64,000 nt of DNA, taken from positions 1-64,000 of the forward strand of contig NZ_JAPSIY010000001.1 of assembly GCF_031178445.1 (NCBI RefSeq). The letters are read 5' to 3'. Position 1 is the first letter of the stretch. Every line of letters starts with the position of its first letter. This document shows positions 7,966-16,159 of the stretch, piece by piece. The position numbers and the translations under genes are program-made. The stretch comes from Microbacterium sp. (GTDB taxonomy: Bacteria; Actinomycetota; Actinomycetes; Actinomycetales; Microbacteriaceae). The notes beneath the pieces are model-generated. The model ran no database searches and was not told the origin of the DNA. It was given only the letters and a program-made list of their open reading frames with translations.

Positions 7966-8915
7966 TGGCCGTGATCCTCGTCACCAGCCGCTCATTCTCG
8001 GACGGCGACCTCGACCTCGTCGGCCGCGCCGCCGACGCCGGCCACCGCATCATGCGCGGACCGGCGCATCACGACCTCACCGAGCTGCGCGCGCTGCTGC
8101 ACGGCGCCGACGCCTGGATCGCCGGAACCGGACCGGTCACCGACGAACACCTCTCGGCCGCGCCGAGGCTCAAGGTCATCGCCCGCTACGGCGTCGGCTA
8201 CGAGTCGGTCGATCTCGAAGCCGCCGCGCGACGCGGCATCCAGGTGACGAACACCCCGGGCGCGAACGCGGCCGCCGTCGCCGACCACACGATCGGCCTG
8301 ATGCTCGCGGCGCTGCGCAGCATTCCCGACGGCGACCGCCGCGTGCGCGACGGCGACTGGAGCGTGCGGCGCGGCCGCGAGCTCGGGGCGGCGACCGTCG
8401 GCATCGTCGGCTTCGGCCGCATCGGACACGCCGTCGCGCGACGTCTGAGCGGGTTCGGCCCGCGCATCATCGCCTCCGACCCGTTCCTGCCGGCCGAGCG
8501 CGTACGGGAAGCCGGCGCCGAACCGGTCGACCTCGACGATCTGTTCCGCGTCGCGGATGTCATCACTCTGCACGCACCAGGCGGCCGGCGTCTGGTCGAC
8601 GCCGCGCGCCTCGCGGGTGTCCGTCCCGGCACGGTGCTGGTGAACACCGCCCGGCCCGACCTGATCGAAGAATCCACCGTCGCCAACGCCCTGCGCGACG
8701 GCACGCTCGCGGCCTTCGCCGCCGACACCCTCGACGGCGACACGGCGGGCAGCGCCGGCCCGCTGCTCGACCCAGGCCTCCGCGATCGCGTGATCGTCAC
8801 CCCCCACCTGGCCGCGCAGACCACGCAGGCAGTGGACAATATGGGCCGCATGTCGCTCGAGGACGTCATCGCCGTGCTGCGCGGCGAGGCGCCCGCACAT
8901 GCCGTCACCCACTAG
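7965..8915 (+). CDS. D-isomer-specific 2-hydroxyacid dehydrogenase (SerA-like, catalytic domain only)
   Basis: A 316-residue NAD(P)-dependent dehydrogenase related to phosphoglycerate dehydrogenase. Seen are the substrate-domain signature VIARYGVGYESVDLEAAARR, the Rossmann loop VGIVGFGRIGHAVA, the Arg-bearing VNTARPDLIEE and the catalytic His of VTPHLAAQTTQA. The acidic residue usual in the ALDVFxxEP segment is not obvious: the region reads AADTLDGDTAGSAGP, so the Glu of the catalytic triad may be replaced. There is no ACT or regulatory domain. The start codon overlaps the kinase stop (TGATG). In this operon it would reduce a 2-keto acid or oxidise a 2-hydroxy acid derived from the sugar. Confidence 0.8.
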   Translation: MAVILVTSRSFSDGDLDLVGRAADAGHRIMRGPAHHDLTELRALLHGADAWIAGTGPVTDEHLSAAPRLKVIARYGVGYESVDLEAAARRGIQVTNTPGANAAAVADHTIGLMLAALRSIPDGDRRVRDGDWSVRRGRELGAATVGIVGFGRIGHAVARRLSGFGPRIIASDPFLPAERVREAGAEPVDLDDLFRVADVITLHAPGGRRLVDAARLAGVRPGTVLVNTARPDLIEESTVANALRDGTLAAFAADTLDGDTAGSAGPLLDPGLRDRVIVTPHLAAQTTQAVDNMGRMSLEDVIAVLRGEAPAHAVTH

Positions 8916-8924
8916 GAGAGCACG

Positions 8925-9854
8925 ATGAACCGCACCCCCACCGGCGATCACATGGGCTTTGTCGGCGTCACGACCGGCTCCTCGTCGATCATGAAGGTGT
9001 TCCCGCTGTGGGCTGACATCCTGCAGCTGCCGACGCGCACGCTCGTCGGCCACGACCTGCCGATGAACGCCGCTCCCGCCGTGTACCGCGGCATGGTCGA
9101 GCAGATCCGCGACGACGGGCATCATCGCGGCGCGCTGGTGACGACCCACAAGATGAGCGTCTACGCCGCAGCATCCGACCTCTTCGACGAACTCGACCCG
9201 TTCGCCGTCTCCTGCTCCGAGATCTCGAGCATCTCCAAGCGCGGCGATCGGCTGATCGGACGCGCGAAGGACCCGATCACCGTCGACCTCGCGCTGAACG
9301 ACTTCCTTCCCGCCGGGCACTTCGCCCGCACCGGAGGGCACGTGGTCATCCTCGGCGCCGGCGGCTCCGGCACCGCGCTCAGCTGGGCGCTCGCCGAGCG
9401 CGACGACGCGCCCGCTCGCGTGGTGGTCACCGCCCGGTCGCAGGACAGTCTCGACCACCTGCGCGAGGTGCACCGCCAGCACGGAACGCCCGATGACCTG
9501 ATCCGCTACGTCGTCACCGAGACCCGGGAAGAGGCGGATGCCGTCGTGTCCGGAGCGCCGGCCGGATCGGTCATCGCCAACGCGACGGGGCTCGGCAAGG
9601 ACCGTCCCGGCTCGCCGCTCAGCGACGCGGTGGTGTTCCCCGAAGGCGCGTACGCGTGGGAGTTCAACTACCGCGGCTCGCTGGAATTCATGCACCAGGC
9701 GCTCGCGCAGCGCGAGCCGCGCGGCTTGATCGTCGAGGACGGCTGGCGCTACTTCATCCACGGATGGTCGCAGGTCATCGCGGACGTGTTCGAGATCTCC
9801 CTGACACCCGAGATCGTCGAGCGACTGGCGACCGCGGCGGAAGCGGTGCGCTGA
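8925..9854 (+). CDS. Shikimate-dehydrogenase-like NAD(P)-dependent oxidoreductase
   Basis: A 309-residue member of the shikimate/quinate dehydrogenase superfamily. The usual NVTxPxK catalytic motif appears as GALVTTHKMSVYAA (Lys kept), the second catalytic residue is the Asp of AKDPITVDL, and the nucleotide loop is HVVILGAGGSGTALSWALA. The sequence departs from true AroE (VGVTTGSSSIMKVFPLWADI, EVSSI-like ISSISKRGD) and belongs to a divergent branch found in sugar operons, so a role in the shikimate pathway is unlikely. It begins 9 bases after the dehydrogenase gene behind AGGAGAG, and overlaps the next start by one base. Oxidation or reduction of a branched or cyclic sugar-derived intermediate is possible but not shown. 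Confidence 0.75.
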   Translation: MNRTPTGDHMGFVGVTTGSSSIMKVFPLWADILQLPTRTLVGHDLPMNAAPAVYRGMVEQIRDDGHHRGALVTTHKMSVYAAASDLFDELDPFAVSCSEISSISKRGDRLIGRAKDPITVDLALNDFLPAGHFARTGGHVVILGAGGSGTALSWALAERDDAPARVVVTARSQDSLDHLREVHRQHGTPDDLIRYVVTETREEADAVVSGAPAGSVIANATGLGKDRPGSPLSDAVVFPEGAYAWEFNYRGSLEFMHQALAQREPRGLIVEDGWRYFIHGWSQVIADVFEISLTPEIVERLATAAEAVR

Positions 9855-10828
9855 TGTCGGCGGGTCTGGTCAGGACCGTGCTCGGCGATGTCGACCCGTC
9901 GTCGCTGGGACGCGTGGACTATCACGAGCATCTGTTCCAGATCAGCCCGCTGCTGCCCGGCGACGAACTCGACGACGAGGACGCATCCGGCTCCGAGGCT
10001 GCCCTGCTGAAGGCGAGCGGCTTCGATTCGATGGTCGACGCCACACCCTTCGGGCTGGGGCGCGACCCTGAAGCCGTCGCACGCATCAGCGAGGGGACGG
10101 GGCTCGGCGTCGTCGCGACCACGGGTCGTCATCGCGAGGCGCACTACGGCGACGACCACCCGATGCAGGTGTGGGATGCCGATCGCCTCGCCGCTCTTTT
10201 CACGGCAGACGTGACGGCCGGGATGGCAGCGGACGATGCGCAGCTGTTCGAGTCCCCTGAGGTCGCAGTCGCCCGCACTCGTGACGGCGAGGCGGTACGG
10301 GCCGGTCTGCTGAAGGCCGGCGTCGGCTACTGGAGCATCAGCGCGTTCGAGCGCACCACGCTGGAGGCGCTCTCCACGGCCCACCGGAACACGGGTGCGC
10401 CGATCATGGTGCATCTGGAGTTCTGCACGGCAGCGCACGAGGTGCTCGACCTGCTCGCCGCCGAGGGAGTCGCCGCCGAGCGGGTCGTGCTCGCACATGC
10501 GGACCGCGATCCGGATGCAGGCCTTCATGTCTCCCTCGCCCAGCGGGGAGCGTATCTGGGTTACGACGGCTTCGCGCGCCCGCGCACGCACAGCGATGCC
10601 CGGCTGCTGGAGCTCACCGCGGCGACGGTCGAGGCCGGCGCAGGCGATCGCATCGTGCTCGGGGGCGACGTCGCCAGGCGCACCCGCTACATCGCCTACG
10701 GCGGCATGCCGGGCCTGTCGTATCTCGGCGAGAGGTACCTCCCGCGCTTGCGCTCGGTCGTCGGAGACGAGGCGGTCGACCGGATGCTCGTCGGCAACCC
10801 CGCGCGGCTGCTCACCCTCGGGCGCTGA
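9854..10828 (+). CDS. Phosphotriesterase-family metallohydrolase, probable sugar-lactone hydrolase
   Basis: A 324-residue amidohydrolase-superfamily protein of the phosphotriesterase (PTE) type. All metal ligands can be placed: HxH in DYHEHLF (near residue 18), the bridging Lys of GLLKAGVGYWS, His of IMVHLEF, His of VLAHADRD and Asp of VLGGDVARRT. Family members found in sugar operons hydrolyse phosphorylated or free sugar lactones rather than organophosphates. As last gene of an operon with a kinase and two dehydrogenases, lactone opening after oxidation of a sugar (phosphate) is the natural inference. The TGATG junction indicates translational coupling. Confidence 0.8.
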   Translation: MSAGLVRTVLGDVDPSSLGRVDYHEHLFQISPLLPGDELDDEDASGSEAALLKASGFDSMVDATPFGLGRDPEAVARISEGTGLGVVATTGRHREAHYGDDHPMQVWDADRLAALFTADVTAGMAADDAQLFESPEVAVARTRDGEAVRAGLLKAGVGYWSISAFERTTLEALSTAHRNTGAPIMVHLEFCTAAHEVLDLLAAEGVAAERVVLAHADRDPDAGLHVSLAQRGAYLGYDGFARPRTHSDARLLELTAATVEAGAGDRIVLGGDVARRTRYIAYGGMPGLSYLGERYLPRLRSVVGDEAVDRMLVGNPARLLTLGR

Positions 10829-10928
10829 CCTGGCCGCGGAGAAAGTGCGCGCGGGCGGTGGATCGCCGTCGCACTCCGCCGGATCGCCGTCGCCCTCCGG
10901 AGGGCGGCCGCCACACGCCGGAGGCCAC

Positions 10929-10968
10929 ACGAAAGGGCCCCTCACCCGAAGGCGAGGGGCCCTTTCGT
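10929..10968. terminator. Bidirectional terminator hairpin
   Basis: Perfect 15-bp inverted repeat (arms 10929-10943 and 10954-10968, loop of 10) whose outer parts are A- and T-rich (ACGAAAGGG / CCCTTTCGT). It lies between the convergent PTE-like gene and the sugar-binding-protein gene and can serve both directions. Confidence 0.85.
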
Positions 10969-10978
10969 CACGGCGTGA

Positions 10979-11986
10979 TCACTCGTAGAGGACCGCCGCG
11001 ATCTTCGGGTCCTCGATGTTCTCGGCGTCGTACCAGTACGAGCCGGTGTCGTAGAACTCGTCGAGCTCCTCACCCTTGGCCGCGGCGACAGCCGACTCCA
11101 CGGTGCGGGCGCCGATGCCGATCGGGTCCTGGGTGATGGCGCCGGCCATCGTGCCGTCCTTGATCGCGTTGATCTGAGCAGCGCCGGAGTCGAAGCCGAT
11201 GATGGTCAGCTTGCCCTTCTCGATACCGAGCTCCTTGACCGCGTTCACGACACCGATGGCGGAGCCCTCGTTGGTGCCGTAGATGCCCTTGAGGTCGGGG
11301 TGTGCGGCGATCATGCTCTTGGCGATGTCGGCCGACTTCAGGTGGTCGCCGTCGCCGTACTGGATGTCGACGATCTCGATGTCGGGGAAGTCGGCCTCGA
11401 TCTTCTCGACGAAGCCATCACGCCGCTCGACACCCGTCGAGTTGATCTGCGAGTGGCCGACCACCGCGACCTCGCCCTCGCCGCCGATGAGCTCGGCCAT
11501 GTGCTCGGCGGCCAGTGCGCCGGCGGCCTTGCTGTCGGTCGCGGCCAGGCTCAGCCCGACCTCGCCGTTGCAGGGCGCGTCGAAGTAGACGACCGGGATC
11601 TCCTTCGACTTCGCCTGTTCGAGCGGTGCCACGCAGGCCTCGGGGTCGAGCGCGGCGTAGCCGATGGCGTCGGGGTTGCTGTTGATCGCGGTGGTCAGCA
11701 TGTCGAGCTGCTGCGCGATCTCGGTCTCGGCGGCCGGGCCCTCGAACGTGACGCGCACGCCGAGTTCCTCGGCCTTCTCCTCGGCTCCGGTCTTGACGGC
11801 CTGCCAGAACTGGTGCTGGAAGCCCTTCGAGACGAGCGCGACGTACATCTCGCCGTCGTTGCCGCCGCCGCCGGCGTCGCCACCGGGGTTCTCACTGACC
11901 ACGTCACCGCCGCCGCAGCCCGCGAGGGCGATGGCGGAGGCTGCGACGAGCGCTGCGAATGCAGTCTTCTTCTTGCTGAATCGCAT
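10979..11986 (-). CDS. Ribose-type ABC transporter substrate-binding lipoprotein
   Basis: A 335-residue extracellular sugar-binding protein (Peripla_BP_4 / RbsB type). Signal sequence with lipobox AIALAGC (lipid-modified Cys near residue 24), then an acidic Gly-rich linker and the binding domain: KGFQHQFWQAVKTGAEEKAE, AVVGHSQINSTGVERRDGF, GIYGTNEGSAIGVVNAVKEL and LTIIGFDSGAAQINAI. The ATG at 11986 has GGAG 6 bases upstream. It is followed on the same strand by the permease and ATPase genes in the unusual order ATPase, permease, binding protein. The ligand is unknown; a pentose or hexose is expected. The promoter area of the unit carries two GntR-type sites. Confidence 0.85.
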   Translation of the reverse strand: MRFSKKKTAFAALVAASAIALAGCGGGDVVSENPGGDAGGGGNDGEMYVALVSKGFQHQFWQAVKTGAEEKAEELGVRVTFEGPAAETEIAQQLDMLTTAINSNPDAIGYAALDPEACVAPLEQAKSKEIPVVYFDAPCNGEVGLSLAATDSKAAGALAAEHMAELIGGEGEVAVVGHSQINSTGVERRDGFVEKIEADFPDIEIVDIQYGDGDHLKSADIAKSMIAAHPDLKGIYGTNEGSAIGVVNAVKELGIEKGKLTIIGFDSGAAQINAIKDGTMAGAITQDPIGIGARTVESAVAAAKGEELDEFYDTGSYWYDAENIEDPKIAAVLYE

Positions 11987-12049
11987 GTAAAACTCCATTG
12001 TTCTCTGTGTGTGCCGATCGGGCGATCGGCGGGTGGTGGGAAGGGACGT

Positions 12050-13081
12050 TCAGGTGCGCTGCCGGTTGCGCAGCGAGTCGAAGAACACCGCGAGCAGCAC
12101 GACGACGCCGACGACGATGTTGCGCCACTCGGTCTGGATCGACAGGATACTGAGCCCGTTGACGAGCACGCTCATGATGAGCGCGCCGATCACCGTGCCG
12201 ACGATCGAGCCTCTGCCGCCCAGCAGCGACGTGCCGCCGATGATGACTGCGGCGATCGCCTGCAGCTCGTAACCCATGCCGATCTGCGGCTGTGCCGAGT
12301 CGAGACGGGAGGCGATCACCACGCCGGCGACACCGACGAAGGCACCGGCGAACATGTAGACGAAGATCGTCCAACGGCGGGTGTTCACGCCCGAGAGGCG
12401 GGTGGCCTCCTCGTTCGAGCCGATCGCGAACGTGTACCGGCCGAGCAGGGTCTTCGACAGCACCAGAGCGGCGACGATCGCGAGCACGATCGTGATGAGC
12501 ACGGCGTTGGGGATGCCCGGGATGAGCACGCCCAGCGCGATGCGCTTGAAGTCGGGGGCCGAGGTCGAGAAGTAGATCGGGCGCACATTGGAGATCACGA
12601 GGGCGAGGCCGCCGGCGATCATCATCATGGCGAGGGTCGCGATGAACGGAGGCAGGCGGAGGAACGTGATGTTCACGCCGTTGACGAGTCCCATCAGCAC
12701 TCCGGTTGCGATGCCGCCGAGCACACCGACCCAGATCGGCATCCCCCAGTTCGTGATGAACACACCGGTCATCACCGCGCACAGCGCCATACCCGTGCCG
12801 AGCGACAGGTCGATGCCGCCGGTGATGATGACGAACGTGGTGCCCAGCGCGAGGATCGCGATGACCGCGGTCGACAGCAGCACGGTGGTGAGGTTGCTCA
12901 CCGTGAAGAAGGCTGGGCTGGCGATCGCGAAGAAGATCACCAGCACGACGAGGGTGCCGAACGCCAGCGACTGCTGCAACTGGCGCTTCAGCATCCCGCT
13001 GATGTCGCGCTTGTCCGTGTTCTCTGCGACGGCCTGCTGGACGACGGTGGTGGTCGATCCGGGCTGCTGAGGCGTGCTCAT
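12050..13081 (-). CDS. Ribose-type ABC transporter permease
   Basis: A 343-residue integral membrane protein of the RbsC/BPD_transp_2 family, with about ten hydrophobic segments starting at FGTLVVLVIFFAIASPAFF. The family signature is evident in FVIITGGIDLSLGTGMAL and in AAVIIGGTSLLGGRGSIVGT near the C-terminus. It forms the homodimeric channel for the ABC system with the ATPase encoded just upstream; its ATG overlaps the ATPase stop by a few bases. The start at MSTPQQPG was chosen because the longer open frame upstream is Arg-rich and overlaps the ATPase coding region. Confidence 0.85.
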   Translation of the reverse strand: MSTPQQPGSTTTVVQQAVAENTDKRDISGMLKRQLQQSLAFGTLVVLVIFFAIASPAFFTVSNLTTVLLSTAVIAILALGTTFVIITGGIDLSLGTGMALCAVMTGVFITNWGMPIWVGVLGGIATGVLMGLVNGVNITFLRLPPFIATLAMMMIAGGLALVISNVRPIYFSTSAPDFKRIALGVLIPGIPNAVLITIVLAIVAALVLSKTLLGRYTFAIGSNEEATRLSGVNTRRWTIFVYMFAGAFVGVAGVVIASRLDSAQPQIGMGYELQAIAAVIIGGTSLLGGRGSIVGTVIGALIMSVLVNGLSILSIQTEWRNIVVGVVVLLAVFFDSLRNRQRT

Positions 13082-14583
13082 TGTTCTTCCTCCCCATGGG
13101 CGGCGAGCTGCATGATCTTCTCCTGGCTGGCTTCCTCGTTGCGGAGGGTGCCGGTGATCCGGCCGTTCGCGAACACGGCGATGCGGTTCGCGACACGCAG
13201 GATCTCCGGCAGCTCCGACGAGATGACGATGATGGATTTGCCCGATGCGGCGAGCTGCTGCATCAAGCGGTAGATCTCCTCCTTGGCCCCGACGTCGATG
13301 CCTCGGGTGGGCTCGTCGAAGATGAGGATGTCGCAGTCGCGCATCAGCCACCGGGCGATGACGACCTTCTGCTGGTTGCCTCCCGACAGCAGTTTCACGA
13401 TCTGGTTGACCGACGGCGTCTTGACCCGCAGCTGCTGGACGTAGTCCTTGGTCTGGTTCTTCGCCTTGCGATCGCCCATCCAGCCGATCGCGTTCGCGTA
13501 CGAGTCCAGCGAGGCGAGCACCGTGTTGAACGTGACGTCCTGCTCGAGCATGAGGCCGAGCAGCTTGCGGTCCTCAGAGAGGTAGCCGATGCCGCGCTTC
13601 ACGGCGTCCTCGGGCTGGCGGATCCTGACCGCCTTGCCCGCGACCGTGACCGTCCCGCTGTCCTTCCGGTCGGCGCCGATGATGGCGCGGGCGGTCTCGG
13701 TGCGTCCCGCCCCCATGAGCCCCGCGAATCCGAGGATCTCGCCCTTGTGCAGCTGGAACGACACGTCCTTCAGCAGCGCCTTCGTCGACAGACCCTGCAC
13801 GTCCAGGACGACAGGGTCGCCGAGGTGCTCACGGGCCTCTGGCCTGGTTCCCTCGTCGATGACGCGGCCGACCATCATCTCGATGATCTTCGGAACGCTG
13901 ATCTCGGACTTCTCCAGCGATCCGATGTAGGCACCGTCGCGCAGCACGCTGACCCGGTCGGCGAGGCGGCGCAGCTCGTCCATGCGGTGGGAGATGTAGA
14001 CGATGCCGGTGCCGCGCTGCTTCAGCTGCTCGATGAGCACGAACAGCGTCTCGACCTCGGCGTCGGTGAGAGCCGACGTCGGCTCGTCCATGATGAGCAC
14101 CTTGGCGTTGAAGGAGAGCGCCTTGGCGATCTCGACCATCTGCTGCTCGGCGACGGTGAGGTCACCGACCTTCTTTCGCGGGTCGAGCTTGATGTCGAGG
14201 CGATTGAGCAGTTCTTCGGTGCGGCGATTCAACGCCCGCTCCGACAGGAACGGCCCGTTCTTCGGCTCGCGCCCGATGTAGATGTTCTGCGCGACCGTGA
14301 GGTCGGGCATCATGTTCAGCTCCTGGTGGATGATCGTGATGCCGAGCTGCTGGGCCTGCAGGGGGCTGGTCAGCTCGACCTGCTCACCCTCGAACGTGAT
14401 GGTGCCCTCGTCGCGCGTGTAGATGCCCGAGAGAATCTTCATCAGGGTCGATTTGCCGGCGCCGTTCTCGCCGACGAGAACCAGCACCTCTCCGGATCGC
14501 ACCTCGAGGTGCACGTCCTTGAGAGCCTGCACGCCGGGGAAACCCTTGCTGATTCCCTCGACCCGGAGGATGGGATCACTCAT
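13078..14583 (-). CDS. Ribose-type ABC transporter ATP-binding protein (two tandem ATPase domains)
   Basis: A 501-residue RbsA/XylG-type sugar ABC ATPase with two nucleotide-binding domains. Domain 1 has Walker A GENGAGKSTLMK, signature LTVAEQQMVEIA and Walker B LIMDEPTSAL. Domain 2 keeps LSGGNQQKVVIARWL and ILIFDEPTRGIDVG, but its Walker A is degenerate (GLMGAGRTETAR), as is normal for this family. First gene of the transporter operon. The ATG at 14583 has GGGAG upstream; a GTG two codons earlier is also possible. It is divergent from the sugar epimerase gene, with paired GntR-type sites between. Confidence 0.87.
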   Translation of the reverse strand: MSDPILRVEGISKGFPGVQALKDVHLEVRSGEVLVLVGENGAGKSTLMKILSGIYTRDEGTITFEGEQVELTSPLQAQQLGITIIHQELNMMPDLTVAQNIYIGREPKNGPFLSERALNRRTEELLNRLDIKLDPRKKVGDLTVAEQQMVEIAKALSFNAKVLIMDEPTSALTDAEVETLFVLIEQLKQRGTGIVYISHRMDELRRLADRVSVLRDGAYIGSLEKSEISVPKIIEMMVGRVIDEGTRPEAREHLGDPVVLDVQGLSTKALLKDVSFQLHKGEILGFAGLMGAGRTETARAIIGADRKDSGTVTVAGKAVRIRQPEDAVKRGIGYLSEDRKLLGLMLEQDVTFNTVLASLDSYANAIGWMGDRKAKNQTKDYVQQLRVKTPSVNQIVKLLSGGNQQKVVIARWLMRDCDILIFDEPTRGIDVGAKEEIYRLMQQLAASGKSIIVISSELPEILRVANRIAVFANGRITGTLRNEEASQEKIMQLAAHGEEEQ

Positions 14584-14712
14584 CGGCACCTGCTCCCTTG
14601 AAGGTCGGCGGGTTCCGTGGAACCCATTTCAAACATCGGATCAATTCTGCGACTCACGAACGATCGGCGCAAGTCGCATTCGACCGTACGTGACGGACGG
14701 ATGCTTGTGAAG

Positions 14713-14750
14713 GCCTGTAATGACATCTAGGCCAACTTGTAATAACATCT
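14713..14750. promoter_or_regulatory. Paired GntR-type operator sites in the transporter/epimerase divergon
   Basis: Two similar boxes, TGTAATGACATCT (14716-14728) and TGTAATAACATCT (14738-14750), repeat with a 22-nt period, close to two helical turns. The second is preceded by AACT, giving AACTTGTAATAACATC, which matches 12 of 16 positions of the operator at 6367. They sit in the 211-bp gap between the divergent ATPase and epimerase genes and could control both. Confidence 0.55.
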
Positions 14751-14794
14751 TGATCACGAGGGCGTACGAGTTCCGTGCGCACGGAGGGAGAACG

Positions 14795-15670
14795 ATGCTC
14801 ATCGGCGCACACGCCCTGGTATTCAGCGGGACCTTCGGCGAGCAGGGTCTCCGTCGCGCCGTCGAGGGGACCAAGCGAGCCGGGTTCGACCTCATCGAGA
14901 TCCCTCTGATGGACGTCGACGCCTTCGACTCCGAGCTCGCGGCGCGGATGCTGCGCGATAACGACCTGTCCGTGACGGCATCCCTCGGTCTCACCGAGAG
15001 CACCGACCTCACCAGCGAGGACCCGGCCGTCGTCGCCGCCGGCGAGCGCATACTGGAGCAGTGCCTCGATCACGTCGCCGCCATGGGCGGCGAAGTGCTG
15101 TGCGGGGTGATCTACTCGGCCATGCGCAAGTACGCCTCGCCCACCACCGCCCGCGGGGTGGAGAACAGCCAGGGGGCCATCGCCCGGCTGGCCGACAAGG
15201 CCGCGCAGCGCGGCATCCGTCTCTCGCTCGAGGTCGTGAACCGCTACGAGTCGAACGTCTTCAACACCGGCCGGGGAGCTCTCGCCTACCTCGACGGCGT
15301 CGATCGGGATGACGTCTCGGTGCACCTCGACACGTACCACATGAACATCGAAGAGTCCGATCTCTTCCAGCCCGTTCACGACGTCGCCGCGGCCGGCAAG
15401 CTCGGCTACGTGCACATCGGGGAGAGCCACCGAGGTTACCTCGGCACCGGCAGCGTCGACTTCGGCACCTTCTTCCGCGCGCTGCACGACGTGCGCTACG
15501 ACGGCCCGATCGTGTTCGAGTCCTTCTCGTCGGCGGTCGTCAGTGCCGAGCTCAGCAACACGCTGGGCATCTGGCGCAACCTCTGGCAGGACTCCGACGA
15601 CCTCGCCGCGCACGCCAACCGGTTCATCCGAGACGGCCTGCACGCGGTGGGCACGATCGACCTGCACTAG
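14795..15670 (+). CDS. TIM-barrel sugar 3-epimerase (D-psicose/D-tagatose 3-epimerase family)
   Basis: A 291-residue AP-endonuclease-2-like TIM barrel. The expected metal-binding residues of ketose 3-epimerases can be placed: Glu in LSLEVVNRYESN, Asp and His in VSVHLDTYHMNIEE, His in YVHIGESHRGYLG, and Glu in GPIVFESFSS. These are the motifs of enzymes that epimerise ketohexoses or ketopentoses at C3. Start ATG behind GGAGGGAG. It stands alone on the plus strand, divergent from the transporter operon, and shares the GntR-type operator set; it therefore probably converts the imported sugar or its keto form. L-ribulose, D-allulose and D-tagatose are all possible substrates. Confidence 0.82.
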   Translation: MLIGAHALVFSGTFGEQGLRRAVEGTKRAGFDLIEIPLMDVDAFDSELAARMLRDNDLSVTASLGLTESTDLTSEDPAVVAAGERILEQCLDHVAAMGGEVLCGVIYSAMRKYASPTTARGVENSQGAIARLADKAAQRGIRLSLEVVNRYESNVFNTGRGALAYLDGVDRDDVSVHLDTYHMNIEESDLFQPVHDVAAAGKLGYVHIGESHRGYLGTGSVDFGTFFRALHDVRYDGPIVFESFSSAVVSAELSNTLGIWRNLWQDSDDLAAHANRFIRDGLHAVGTIDLH

Positions 15671-15714
15671 CCTCGCAGCCGGCGACTCGCAGCCTGCGGA
15701 CGGCTGACGGATCG

Positions 15715-16134
15715 TCAGGCCGAGGGGTGGCCGACGACGCCCTTGCGAAGCAGCGCGTTGCCGTACTTGCGGGTCTCCCCCGTTCGCACCATCAGGTAGG
15801 CGCGCTTGGCGACGTCGTAGTAGGCGAAGCGTTCGACGAACCGCGTCGCCTCGAGCGTCGTTCCCGCTGCCGCCATCAGCTCGCGCTGCACGTCGAGCAC
15901 CTCGGCGTCCGCCGACTCCATGAGGTCGATCCCCGGGGCGTCGTCGAGCGGCAGCACCGACCGGATCGCGGCGACGACCTCGGGGGTCGTCGTGCCGGGC
16001 AGATCGACGACCCGCTCCCCCAGCGCCCACGCCGGGAAGTGTGCGTCGGCGACGACCACCGAATCGGAGTGCCCCATTCGGTCGAGGTGCAGCAGCACCT
16101 CGCCGGTCAGCAGCGGGTTGATTCCTTCGAGCAT
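15715..16134 (-). CDS. fucU: L-fucose mutarotase
   Basis: A 139-residue RbsD/FucU-family protein: MLEGINPLLTGEVLLHLDRM and GHSDSVVVADAHFPAWAL at the N-terminus, ARFVERFAYYDVAKRAYLM-like middle and GETRKYGNALLRKGVVG at the end. FucU interconverts the alpha and beta anomers of L-fucose, supplying the form used by the dehydrogenase. It is the last gene of the operon fucD, L-fucose dehydrogenase, fucU, 25 bp after the dehydrogenase, with GGAG before its ATG. The neighbours make the fucose assignment firm. Confidence 0.88.
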   Translation of the reverse strand: MLEGINPLLTGEVLLHLDRMGHSDSVVVADAHFPAWALGERVVDLPGTTTPEVVAAIRSVLPLDDAPGIDLMESADAEVLDVQRELMAAAGTTLEATRFVERFAYYDVAKRAYLMVRTGETRKYGNALLRKGVVGHPSA

Positions 16135-16159
16135 CCGAGGCTCCTTCGTGCACGCCCCG

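Noticed and set aside
12050..13351. Longer form of the sugar permease
   Set aside because: The extension is Arg/His-rich and lies inside the ATPase gene in another frame; the ATG overlapping the ATPase stop is the natural start.
5737..15670. D-apiose or erythritol pathway
   Set aside because: The signature enzymes of those routes (RuBisCO-like transcarboxylase, DhaK-type or erythritol-type kinase and isomerases) are absent.
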